Source of the DNA: OFTM10 sp964196195
GTDB lineage: Bacteria > Actinomycetota > Acidimicrobiia > Acidimicrobiales > Aldehydirespiratoraceae
Length of the DNA stretch: 64,000 bases
NCBI GenBank assembly: GCA_964196195.1
Contig: CAXMSE010000039.1
Span: 202,132-266,131 of the forward strand
Direction of reading: 5' to 3'
Part shown: positions 52,392-59,888 of the stretch, one piece after another
Layout of the letters: each line of letters opens with the position of its first letter
Numbering within the stretch: the stretch's first letter is position 1
Position numbers and translations under genes: made by a program
The notes under the pieces: model-generated
The model's database searches: none
The model's input: the letters and a program-made list of their open reading frames with translations, nothing else
Told to the model about the DNA's origin: nothing

Positions 52392-53005
52392 CAGGGCCGT
52401 CTGCCGAACTCCGGCCGCTCGGTGCGGGTGCGCTTGAGTTCCCAGAAACCATCCACGTTCATCATTGTCACCAGTGCATCCCACATGGCTAGTGAGTCCT
52501 CGGTGGGGGGAACGCGGGTGATGATGGGACCGAAGTAGCCCCGGCGCACGCCGTTGCGATCGTCGAAGGCGATGATGGGCGTGCCCACATCGTCGCCGCA
52601 GAGTGCGAGGCCGACATCCATGCGCGTCCGTATCTCGGCGTCCCACGAATCGTCGTCGAACGCATCGGCATGTGAGACGTCGTAGTCGATTGCCTTGAGC
52701 GCCTCCGCCGCGGTGAAGTCTCGGTTCTCGTCATGGTGGATCCGCCGACCGTACTCCTGGTAAAGAGCGAAAACGGCATCGTCACCTTGCTCCTTTCGCA
52801 CCGATTCCATCACCCTCAGAAGGTTGTGGGTGAAGGTAGACGCTGCGTAGTAGTCGGAGTCCTCTGCCGGTTCGTTCTTGAACAGGAGGCTGATCGGTTG
52901 CCACGTGATGTTGAGATCACGAGCCGGCATCACTTCGTCGACGACCCAACGGGCCGTCACCCAGCACCAGGGTCAAATGGGGTCGACCCAGAATTCGATG
53001 TCCAT
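52391..53005 (-). CDS. Probable selenoprotein: Rv2466c/DsbA-family oxidoreductase with U-P-W-C active site
   Basis: Read from ATG 53005, the gene encodes 204 residues with an in-frame TGA as codon 11 (52975-52973): MDIEFWVDPI, then TGA, then PWCWVTARWVVDE. The downstream part (RWVVDEVMPARDLNITWQP) and the C-terminal GPIITRVPPTEDSLAMWD match the mycothiol-linked Rv2466c family, a DsbA-like thioredoxin fold whose active site is C-P-W-C. The TGA replaces the nucleophilic cysteine; C14 is the resolving position. GGAGG lies ten bases before ATG 53005. Starting at GTG 52960 instead would delete the active site. A SECIS-like hairpin follows. I infer selenocysteine insertion; a nonsense mutation is the alternative. 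Confidence 0.75.
52940..52958 (-). promoter_or_regulatory. Putative bacterial SECIS stem-loop
   Basis: On the minus strand, GACGGCCC (52958-52951) pairs with GGGTCGTC (52947-52940), eight pairs including one G-U, with loop GTT. Twenty-two nt separate the TGA from the loop. A G in the first two loop bases and a 16-37 nt distance are the established bacterial SECIS features. Confidence 0.6.
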
Positions 53006-53057
53006 CGCTGTCGTTCCTCCGTTCACCGGTGATGGTGATCCGCTCAATCCAACCCGT

Positions 53058-54224
53058 CTATTTCGACGGTATTCCAACCCTCGCCGCGCCCTGAGCCCAT
53101 TCGGGCCAGCGCTCGCGACTCTTTTGGGCCAGCTTGTGCATCAACGCTATGGCTCCGGGGTCGTCGTCGCCCGGCCGGGTCTCGATAACCCCGTCCCTCA
53201 CCATCGCCTCGATCACCGCGCGGCCGAGTTCGGTGCGCACGATGGTGAGTGTCCAGTCGGTGAGATTGCCGATCCCGCCAGTGGAGATATCGGCATGTTC
53301 TGCCGCGAAGTCGGGACAGTGATTACAGCCCTCACGGGTCCAGGCGTGGCATTCCTTGAGGTTGATCTCGTGGTAGCCGCCGTCCTTGGTCCAGATCTGG
53401 AAGACGCCCTTGATGTTCATCTTGGCGATGTTGTCGCGTTGGAGTCCGTATTTGACCTCGAAAAGTTCGTCGAAGAGTGAGTCGTCAAACGACTTGGAGC
53501 AGAGCAGACCGACGTTGAGCTTGAAAGGTTTGGAGACCTTGCCGACCCGGCGGTGCCACATCACCGGTGCTACCGATGTCTGGCAACTCATCCCCACCAG
53601 GGCGAGCCGATCGAGGCCCTTCTCCTTGGCGTCGCCGAAGGCCATCGTGTTGGCCGAGTAGGTGTAGCGGCTACCTGCTCCCCTGATTACCTCATCGCGG
53701 TTGGTGGCCACCATCGGGAAGGCCTTCCACCCCGGTTCGCCGTTGGGGAGGGTCTCGACCCCGCTTGTGAGCGCACCATCGATGATGTCGTTCTCCAGAC
53801 ACCAGATGAGGATCGCGGACACCAGCCCGCCGTCCTGGCCCGTTTCGTAGACAAAATCGTCGCTCGCACGGGTGAGCAGGATGTCGGAGAAGACCCCGGC
53901 CATCTCGTCGGGCTCGCGTTCACGCCCGTAGAGGTGCATGTCTGCCTCGGGCTCCCACATGCGGAACCGAGGACACGCACGGGTGCACGACGTGCAGCCC
54001 TTCTGGCCGTGGACACAGTCGTCGGCGCCCAACTCCTCCTCGAGATGGAATGGGCGGTAGGCGCCGGGCTCGTGTTCGTAACCGATCACATCGTGGGGAC
54101 ATGAGATCACACAACCGGCGCAGCCCGTGCACAGCCCAGTGGTGATCACTTCATCGTGGAGCTCTTTCCATTGGTAGCTCCAGCGCTCCTTCTTGGCGGG
54201 AGCGGAGGTCTCTGTGACGGCCAT
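53058..54224 (-). CDS. Coenzyme F420 hydrogenase/dehydrogenase beta subunit (FrhB) family protein
   Basis: 388 residues. An N-terminal ferredoxin-like cluster site (CTGCAGCVISCPHD) and a second cysteine set (CVHGQKGCTSCTRACPRF) are followed by the FrhB/FdhB domains (DGGLVSAILIWCLEND, then VGMSCQTSVAPVMW, CHAWTREGCNHCPDF). FrhB proteins carry FAD and Fe-S clusters and transfer hydride or electrons to F420 or similar acceptors. ATG 54224 is preferred to 54263. It is 52 bases upstream of the selenoprotein candidate on the same strand, so they may be cotranscribed. Confidence 0.88.
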   Translation of the reverse strand: MAVTETSAPAKKERWSYQWKELHDEVITTGLCTGCAGCVISCPHDVIGYEHEPGAYRPFHLEEELGADDCVHGQKGCTSCTRACPRFRMWEPEADMHLYGREREPDEMAGVFSDILLTRASDDFVYETGQDGGLVSAILIWCLENDIIDGALTSGVETLPNGEPGWKAFPMVATNRDEVIRGAGSRYTYSANTMAFGDAKEKGLDRLALVGMSCQTSVAPVMWHRRVGKVSKPFKLNVGLLCSKSFDDSLFDELFEVKYGLQRDNIAKMNIKGVFQIWTKDGGYHEINLKECHAWTREGCNHCPDFAAEHADISTGGIGNLTDWTLTIVRTELGRAVIEAMVRDGVIETRPGDDDPGAIALMHKLAQKSRERWPEWAQGAARVGIPSK

Positions 54225-54280
54225 GGGTGAGAACCTAGTCGGCGCTTTGCCGCTCGCTCTCACTACGCGGGGCCGATTCG

Positions 54281-55138
54281 TCAGCCGATGGGAGCCAGAA
54301 GATACTCATCTATTGGCGCGTCCCAGTTCGGGATCGTGTTGGCGACGGGGTCGTAGCTGGCCAGCCACATGGGCATCCAGGTTGGATCTGCCTGCTGGGA
54401 GGGGTGGTGATCTCGCAACACCGTGATTGCCATGGTCGGCATCACCTCGAAGGCGAAGGCGAATCCCCACTTCCAGAGCCGAAACCAGGCAACCGGGTTC
54501 AGTACCCGGCGCCACGCAGTGAGTTGCACCACAGTGCTCAGGAAGATGAACCACACGAGCATCGTGAAGCAGACCGCCATCGCCGTGACATAACGAAGCC
54601 GGCTGCCGTCGACAGCTGCCCATACGTCGTGGGCCACCGTCTTGTGTTCCACTTCTTCGGCCAGGTGCCACAGGTACAGGGTTGCCGGCTCCGGATCGGC
54701 ACCCCGAAACAGCTCGTGGCGTCGACTGTCCATCCACCTCGCGGCGGCGAACGCGGTCGCTTCGAAGCCCGCTGCGTAGGCGACGGCGAATTTCTTGCCT
54801 GCTCGTCGCTGCAGGAATCGATACGACCGGCCAATCCACTTCTCGACCCGTTTCAGGGCCGGGTGCTGGGAGGTGATGATGGCATTGAATCGACGGTGTT
54901 GTCGCGAATGTTCTCGTTCTTGTTCGAGGTAGCCCTCAACGTCCGCGATCAGTTGAGGGTCGTCGATCTGATCGAGGGCATCGCGCACCGCGGCCATCAC
55001 GTACGGCTCGCCGAAAGGCATCCCGAGCGACAGGCCATTGCAGGCCGCGGAAAACTCAGGCTTCAAGGGCTGCCACGCGGCACGCGTGTCGTCGGGCCAC
55101 TCCAGCTTGATCTGTCGGTGACGAATCGGTTCCCCCAC
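54281..55138 (-). CDS. Metal-dependent hydrolase-like protein (PF10118 type)
   Basis: 285 residues. Ferritin-like helices with metal ligands in EREHSRQHRRFN and LAEEVEHKTVAHDVW (EExEH), then a membrane-associated segment at about 185-210 (AMAVCFTMLVWFIFLSTVVQL). The family is annotated as predicted metal-dependent hydrolase and resembles di-iron enzymes. Substrate unknown. First gene of the minus-strand run that contains the FrhB-like and selenoprotein genes. Confidence 0.82.
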   Translation of the reverse strand: MGEPIRHRQIKLEWPDDTRAAWQPLKPEFSAACNGLSLGMPFGEPYVMAAVRDALDQIDDPQLIADVEGYLEQEREHSRQHRRFNAIITSQHPALKRVEKWIGRSYRFLQRRAGKKFAVAYAAGFEATAFAAARWMDSRRHELFRGADPEPATLYLWHLAEEVEHKTVAHDVWAAVDGSRLRYVTAMAVCFTMLVWFIFLSTVVQLTAWRRVLNPVAWFRLWKWGFAFAFEVMPTMAITVLRDHHPSQQADPTWMPMWLASYDPVANTIPNWDAPIDEYLLAPIG

Positions 55139-55201
55139 AGCCCTTTTGTCGGCAGTTTCTCCGAAGAGTGGAGCGGCGCGGGTGAGGTAGCGTGTTTCGG
55201 C

Positions 55202-56566
55202 CTACTCGCCGTAGACCGGGGACCCGGGAAAGAAACTCGCCCACGCAAACCAGAACTCGTTGCGATGCTGAACGGTGTCGAGTTGCTCGCCGGCGAGCGG
55301 ACCTTCGACTGCCTGGCCCAGGAGGGTCCAAACGGTTCCGGTCTCACTGTCGGTGAAGCGGTTCTCCTCGATGCTGGTGAAGGTCAGGATCTGGTCGCCG
55401 ACCCTTCGGTCGAAAGCGATTCCTGTGCCGATGGCCTGGCCGTCGGCGACGGTGCGAGCATCGAGTGCATCGGCGGTGTCGCCGCCCCAGAGCACCACCA
55501 CGGGTAGCCCCGCGATTTCATCGTTCACCGCAGGGGTCTCGCTCAGAAGGCTGAACGGATATGCCTTCTCGATGCCGTCGACTGAAACGCCAACCACCCT
55601 CGAAAGGGCTGGAAAACGAGGGTCCGGCTCACCGTCGAAGCCGAACGGGGTCTGGCTTGAGCTGTATCCGGCATAGCTGTTGGAGCCGTAGGCGATTCCG
55701 AATCCGGTGTCCTGGGAAAGTGAGAGCGCATCGGGGAAGCTGTCGAGAACGTCGCCGTACGACACGATCGACGTCGGGATGAGATCGAGTTGAGTGCCGG
55801 CGAACTCGCCGACCACACCTTCGCCGGTGATCTGTTGCCAGAGGGAGGTGGTGGCACTGTCCCACATCACGAGGTCGCTTCTGCGCAGGAGGCCTGACAC
55901 GCCGAAGCGAAGTGCCTGACCATCCACTCGGGCGTCGAAGCTGACTGCGGTATTGCAGAGAGGGCAAAAGGTGATGACAACCGGTATGTCGCCGAATCGA
56001 TCGTTGATCACCTCGTGTCGGGTCAGGATCGACAGTGGGTAGAAGCGCACCTCGTCGTTGAAGCGCACCAGGGCACCCGGCTCACGGGGGTCGAGCCAGG
56101 TTGCCGCTGTGATCGGCTCGAACTTGGGCAGATCGATCGGTGGTATCGAGTCGCGAGGATCGACCCGGCGGATCCCGAGGAGGAACTCGCTGAGGTCGAC
56201 GGTTCGTCGAGACCAGTCGGTGGTCCACGGAGCCACCGCCTGTCCGACGTCGCCGCTGAACCCGAGTTCAGTGTCTTCGGCCACGATGGTCACGCCTTCG
56301 TCGGAGCTCGTGGCCCCGCCGGCCAGGTCGAACGGTCGGTCGGTTTCGGTGGGGGAGACGAGGCTGCCGCCGACAGCCGGGGTGTCGTCGGTTGAATCGG
56401 CACCATCGCCGGCCGGCTCAGTCGTGGGGTCATCGGACTCCTCGACCGAATCGTCGGGCGCGGCCTCTGAATCGGTCGACAAGTCGCTGCTCCCAGCCGC
56501 TCCGCCACAGGCGGCCGCCGTGATGGCGACTCCCACGGCAAGAGCCGTCAAACGCTTCCTATTCAT
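55202..56566 (-). CDS. DUF3179 domain lipoprotein (second copy)
   Basis: 454 residues. Lipobox ITAAAC (C20), then an acidic Ser/Asp/Thr linker, then DUF3179 with VITFCPLCNTAVSFDA (CxxC), LTRHEVINDRFGD and AYGSNSYAGYSSS. GGAGG seven bases before ATG 56566 fixes the start. It is 16 bases after the ccdA-like gene in what looks like one operon with TlpA, which suggests the CxxC is kept reduced by that pair. Paralogue at 34753-36033. Confidence 0.86.
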   Translation of the reverse strand: MNRKRLTALAVGVAITAAACGGAAGSSDLSTDSEAAPDDSVEESDDPTTEPAGDGADSTDDTPAVGGSLVSPTETDRPFDLAGGATSSDEGVTIVAEDTELGFSGDVGQAVAPWTTDWSRRTVDLSEFLLGIRRVDPRDSIPPIDLPKFEPITAATWLDPREPGALVRFNDEVRFYPLSILTRHEVINDRFGDIPVVITFCPLCNTAVSFDARVDGQALRFGVSGLLRRSDLVMWDSATTSLWQQITGEGVVGEFAGTQLDLIPTSIVSYGDVLDSFPDALSLSQDTGFGIAYGSNSYAGYSSSQTPFGFDGEPDPRFPALSRVVGVSVDGIEKAYPFSLLSETPAVNDEIAGLPVVVLWGGDTADALDARTVADGQAIGTGIAFDRRVGDQILTFTSIEENRFTDSETGTVWTLLGQAVEGPLAGEQLDTVQHRNEFWFAWASFFPGSPVYGE

Positions 56567-56582
56567 CGGAGAACCTCCATGA

Positions 56583-57503
56583 TCAAACCGGAGAGGGCTC
56601 ACGGTCAGATGCCAGATCGTCGGCGTTGCCGGCGTCGGGCGACGATTGGGATGGCTCGGCCGGTGGCTCGTACCTCTTTAGAGCAGATGACATGATCGCG
56701 ATCACGACGAGACCGCCGAGCACCAGCCCGATCGTTCCCGAGTTGCTCCCGATCCAGTTGGTGAGCGAGGCAGACCAGCCATCTACTACTCCGGCCGCTG
56801 CTCCCTGATCACCGGCATCCGATGTCAGATCGTCGGCCCAGAACCAGGTGATGTAGACGCCGGCGACGATGAGGAACCCGGCGGAGACCCGCTGGACGTA
56901 GGGGAGCATCGACTTCAGTTTCGTGACGACCCCCTGTTTGGCGAAGGCGACCGCCAAGGTGACCGCCACCAGAAGCACCGACATGCCGAGTCCGTAGGCG
57001 ATGTAGGTGAGGAATCCGGAGATGAAATTGGCACTGGCGATCGAGCCGACCACTACCGAGAGGAAGACCGGCAGGGTGCACGAAAGTGATGCGAGCGCGT
57101 AGGACACGCCGAACGTGAAGACCGATTTCTTGTCGCGGCTGCCGGTACCGCCTTGAACTTTCAGGAACCCGATCGAGAGTTGGTAGCCCCGGAACATGGC
57201 GATGCCGAGCAGCACCATGATCACGCCGATGCCCAGAGCGACGTAGGGGATCCAGTCGATGATCGAGCGGACGCCGGCGTTGATCAGAAGGCCAGTGGTG
57301 CCGAACACCACCAGGAAACCAAGCGACACGATGCCGCCGACCTTGAGGGCCTGGGCGACGCTGGCACCGCTCTCCGCATCCTCTTCTGAACCCTCGAGTC
57401 CCATGAAGTACGAGAGGTAGGCCGGCAACATGGCGAACCCGCACGGGTTCACCGTCGCGACGAGACCAGCCGCGAAAGCGAGGCCGATCGGTGCGTCGAT
57501 CAT
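56583..57503 (-). CDS. CcdA/DsbD-type transmembrane thiol-electron carrier
   Basis: 306 residues, six core helices. The redox cysteines are C21 (VNPCGFAMLPAYLSYF) and C142 (SLSCTLPVFLSVV), the conserved pair that carries electrons from cytosolic thioredoxin across the membrane. Two further hydrophobic segments and a polar tail extend the C-terminus beyond usual CcdA length. Overlaps the TlpA gene by 4 nt. Confidence 0.92.
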   Translation of the reverse strand: MIDAPIGLAFAAGLVATVNPCGFAMLPAYLSYFMGLEGSEEDAESGASVAQALKVGGIVSLGFLVVFGTTGLLINAGVRSIIDWIPYVALGIGVIMVLLGIAMFRGYQLSIGFLKVQGGTGSRDKKSVFTFGVSYALASLSCTLPVFLSVVVGSIASANFISGFLTYIAYGLGMSVLLVAVTLAVAFAKQGVVTKLKSMLPYVQRVSAGFLIVAGVYITWFWADDLTSDAGDQGAAAGVVDGWSASLTNWIGSNSGTIGLVLGGLVVIAIMSSALKRYEPPAEPSQSSPDAGNADDLASDREPSPV

Positions 57504-58045
57504 GACGCCGCCTTCAATTCTTCGATGCGGCTGAGTAGAGCGTCGTCGGTGAGCTGGCCGCCGAAGATCTCATTTATCTGGCCGTCGGCGGTGATGAACA
57601 CGGTGCTCGGCATGGCGAACAGGCCGAGCGAGCGGAAGAGCTCACCCTGGGGGTCGTCGGCCAGGGTGTAGGTGAGGCCGATGTCGTTGGCGAGGTCAAG
57701 GGCGGCGCCTCGGGTGTCGGCGTTGGCCATCCCGATGAACGTGACGTCGTCACCGATGGCTTCGTGCACGGCCTGGAAGTCGGGCAGCTCGCCCACGCAG
57801 GCGGGGCACCACGATGCCCAGAAGTTGAGCACGACCGGCTGGCCACGGAAGGCCGCGAAACTGGAGAAGCCTCCGTCGAAGAGCGCGAACTCGGCGTCGA
57901 AGGCTTCTTCGTCGGAGGTGGCGGGTGTGGCCAGGTCGCCCCCCCCACCGAGGGAAACGACGGCGATCACGATCGCTACGAGCACGGCGAAGGACCCTCC
58001 GATGAGTCGCTGCCTCTGTCGCTTCGACACCGTGAAGTTGCTCAT
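57500..58045 (-). CDS. TlpA/ResA-like extracytoplasmic thioredoxin
   Basis: 181 residues. Membrane anchor at about 14-32, a thioredoxin fold with C80-P-A-C83 (FWASWCPACVGELP) and cis-proline in FAMPSTVFI. Receives electrons from CcdA and reduces outside disulfides. First gene of the TlpA-CcdA-DUF3179 operon. A perfect inverted repeat upstream (58104-58120) may be its operator. Confidence 0.9.
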   Translation of the reverse strand: MSNFTVSKRQRQRLIGGSFAVLVAIVIAVVSLGGGGDLATPATSDEEAFDAEFALFDGGFSSFAAFRGQPVVLNFWASWCPACVGELPDFQAVHEAIGDDVTFIGMANADTRGAALDLANDIGLTYTLADDPQGELFRSLGLFAMPSTVFITADGQINEIFGGQLTDDALLSRIEELKAAS

Positions 58046-58103
58046 TGCTGGTCCCTTTGAACTGTTTCGCTGAAAGGGGAAACGACCCCGGCGACCGGCA
58101 ACG

Positions 58104-58120
58104 TTCGCGATAGTCGCGAA
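58104..58120. promoter_or_regulatory. Palindromic operator candidate upstream of tlpA
   Basis: TTCGCGA and TCGCGAA form a perfect 7-bp inverted repeat with 3-bp centre, 59 bases before the tlpA ATG. A possible -10, TAAACT, lies on the minus strand just upstream. Confidence 0.45.
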
Positions 58121-58167
58121 GGCTACAGTTTAGACCGCGCTCAAGCTTCGGGGATTCGGTGCCGGCG

Positions 58168-58386
58168 CTAGTCAGTAGGTGGATTCCAGCGCGGACAGGT
58201 GACGTGATACGGCTCGCCTGACGGGAGGTGGCGGTCCCACTCAGTTTGGGTGAGATTGCGGCCCGCGATCCGGCAGGCGGGGTCGGTCCAGTCGGCCGGA
58301 TCGAGGCTCCAGATGCCGATTCCGGGGCCGTCGGGGATAGCCAACCATCGTCTGTCGTCGCTCAGGGCGACGAATTCGCCGCTCAC
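58168..58386 (-). pseudogene. 3' remnant of a WD40-repeat regulator/nSTAND gene
   Basis: 72 codons: last blade VALSDDRRWLAIPDGPGIGIW, then SLDPADWTDPACRIAGRNLT and EWDRHLPSGEPYHVTCPRW. The CRIAGRNLT...EW...LP...Y..TCP ending is the standard C-terminus of large actinobacterial WD40 or BTAD-type proteins of over 1000 residues. No upstream part is present in the next 300 bases. A GTG at 58386 opens the frame by chance. Confidence 0.6.
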
Positions 58387-58498
58387 CTTGATCGGCGGGC
58401 CAACTGAAGGTGGTTACCGCTTGCGCCGACCTCGTCTCTGCGTTTCACCTGGTCAGCGGTATGGACCCCTTGGGCCCCGGAGAACCCAAATGTGCCGC

Positions 58499-59686
58499 TC
58501 AGGCGCAGCCCTCGATCCACTCGACTTCGGGGGTTCGACCGGAGCGGTAGCTGGTCACGACCTGACCGTCGGTTTCGAACACGACCCGGAAATCGACGAG
58601 GCTCTCTGCGGTCGGTGTGAGCGTCAGGTAGTTGCCGTCGACATATTGGTGAGGCGACACGGTGATAACGCCCGGGAACAGGGTCTTGATCTCGTCCTCG
58701 GTACTCCCGATCATGGCCCCCGATGCTGTGGCGGTGGGACCGGAGAAGACGTCGACACGAGCTATCGCTCCGTCGATGAGCATGAAGCCGACCCCGTCGA
58801 ATCCGTCGACTCTGCCGAAACCACATCCCGGAGTCGCTTCCACCACGCCTGGCGCAGGGGCGACGAATACCAGACCGGAGGCCTCGGTGGCCTCCTCCGC
58901 GGTCATCCCGACTCGTACCGGCCCGAGCCCTCCGGTGGTGATCGTGGCGGCTGCGGTGAGTTGGGCGTCGTCGGCATCGGCCACGGCGATCACCCCCCGC
59001 CCGACCTCGGTGGCCCCGAACGTCAGGATCTGCAGGTCCGAGACCACGATTAGGTCGGGGGGATCGGTGAAACCAACCTGGTCGCTGTGGTCTCGGTAAC
59101 GCACGGTCACCGAGCCCGTGTTGGCATCTATCGAGAGGTCGTCGATAGCTATCCTGTCTCCGAGCGACACACCGTCGGTCGCCAACGTTCCCCCGGAGTC
59201 GGTGAACACCCCGTGGATGAAGTGGAAGACGCCGGTACCGCTGGTGTTGACGGAGAGCAATACAACGGCGTCCTCAACGCCGTCGCCATCGAGATCAGCA
59301 GACATCGCGTCGAGGATGTTGACGGTCAGAGACGACTCGGAGTCGGGGAGATCTTCCTGCCCCATTCCGTCGGTGAGTGTGATGAAGCCGGTGCTGGAGC
59401 CCTCCACCGGGTAGGTCGCCTGGTAGGCGAAGTCGAGCGCAGAGTCGATGGGGGCGGGCGTTGTGGTGGTGGTGGTCTCCTCAGGGGCGACGCTGGTGCT
59501 TGTTACGGTCGGGATGTCTCCCGCCGTGGTAGCGCTCTCCGGTGAGGTGTCGACCGAGAAGTAGACGATTGCTCCGCCTGCGAACGCGCCGAGAGTCGTC
59601 GCGAACAACAGCCACACAGGGCTGGGTCGGGTCGGCCGGACGGGGCCGATGCCGGGCCGGGGTGGCTGCTGATCGAAGATCTCCAC
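58499..59686 (-). CDS. Membrane-anchored extracytoplasmic protein of unknown function
   Basis: 395 residues from GTG 59686 (TTG 59692 possible). A single helix at about 26-45 (PVWLLFATTLGAFAGGAIVYF) is followed by a Thr-rich linker (TTTTTTPAP) and a large extracytoplasmic part. One segment, SADLDGDGVEDAVVLL, is an FG-GAP/EF-hand-like calcium loop. The C-terminal half repeats a motif (GPVRVGMTAEEATEASGL and GSTEDEIKTLFPG) seen in small actinobacterial secreted domains. It is the last chromosomal gene before the tRNA fragment. Confidence 0.7.
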   Translation of the reverse strand: MEIFDQQPPRPGIGPVRPTRPSPVWLLFATTLGAFAGGAIVYFSVDTSPESATTAGDIPTVTSTSVAPEETTTTTTPAPIDSALDFAYQATYPVEGSSTGFITLTDGMGQEDLPDSESSLTVNILDAMSADLDGDGVEDAVVLLSVNTSGTGVFHFIHGVFTDSGGTLATDGVSLGDRIAIDDLSIDANTGSVTVRYRDHSDQVGFTDPPDLIVVSDLQILTFGATEVGRGVIAVADADDAQLTAAATITTGGLGPVRVGMTAEEATEASGLVFVAPAPGVVEATPGCGFGRVDGFDGVGFMLIDGAIARVDVFSGPTATASGAMIGSTEDEIKTLFPGVITVSPHQYVDGNYLTLTPTAESLVDFRVVFETDGQVVTSYRSGRTPEVEWIEGCA

Positions 59687-59728
59687 GTTCAAGCGCTAGC
59701 ACGATCGCGGCCGTCCAGCCAAAACGGC

Positions 59729-59770
59729 ACCGGCCCTGATCTGCATGTATGTGCTGGTCAGGGCCGGTTT
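59729..59770 (-). terminator. Stem-loop terminator downstream of the tRNA-Arg 3' end
   Basis: ACCGGCCCTGA (59729-59739) and TCAGGGCCGGT (59758-59768) form a perfect 11-bp stem with an 18-nt loop. TTT follows on the plus side, and GCCGTTTT on the minus side. It lies 11 bases beyond the tRNA fragment, where a tRNA terminator is expected. Confidence 0.6.
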
Positions 59771-59778
59771 TCATGGAG

Positions 59779-59834
59779 CGCCCTCGGGGCGACTCGAACG
59801 CCCGCACACGGCTCCGGAGGCCGTTGCTCTATCT
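59779..59834 (-). tRNA. 3' fragment of tRNA-Arg(CCG): integration-site (att) remnant
   Basis: On the minus strand the bases read the D-arm 3' strand (AGATAGAGC), an anticodon arm ACGGC-CTCCGGA-GCCGT with anticodon CCG, variable loop GTGC, T arm GGGCG-TTCGAGT-CGCCC, and acceptor 3' strand CGAGGGC plus discriminator G. The matching 5' acceptor (GCCCTCG) and D-stem GCTC are absent; the bases there read CAGTTTTAGGC instead. So only the 3' part remains. This is what site-specific integration into a tRNA leaves at one element boundary; an integrase starts 54 bases away. Confidence 0.8.
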
Positions 59835-59870
59835 GCCTAAAACTGCTGGTCAAAGGGTTTTGATGTGACA

Positions 59871-59887
59871 GGAGGATAGTCTCCTCC
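59871..59887 (+). promoter_or_regulatory. Shine-Dalgarno of the integrase inside a hairpin
   Basis: GGAGGA (59871-59876) pairs perfectly with TCCTCC (59882-59887), loop TAGTC, ending one base before ATG 59889. The ribosome site would be masked when folded. Confidence 0.5.
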
Positions 59888-59888
59888 C

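Larger units (their letters stand above)
58046..58498. other. Gene-poor stretch upstream of tlpA
   Basis: Holds the tlpA promoter region with a palindrome at 58104-58120 (TTCGCGA-TAG-TCGCGAA), and the 3' remnant of a WD40-type gene at 58168-58386. The remaining bases show no convincing gene. Confidence 0.6.

Noticed and set aside
52391..52960. Starting the Rv2466c-like gene at GTG 52960
   Set aside because: It has no Shine-Dalgarno and deletes the active site, whereas ATG 53005 has a strong ribosome site and keeps family sequence on both sides of the TGA.
52391..53005. Simple pseudogene by nonsense mutation
   Set aside because: Not excluded, but less likely: the TGA falls on the one catalytic cysteine codon, the remainder is intact and overlaps its operon neighbour, and a SECIS-like hairpin follows.
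59779..59850. Complete tRNA-Arg gene
   Set aside because: The 5' acceptor and D-stem 5' strand that should pair with CGAGGGC and GAGC are missing, so only a fragment is supported.
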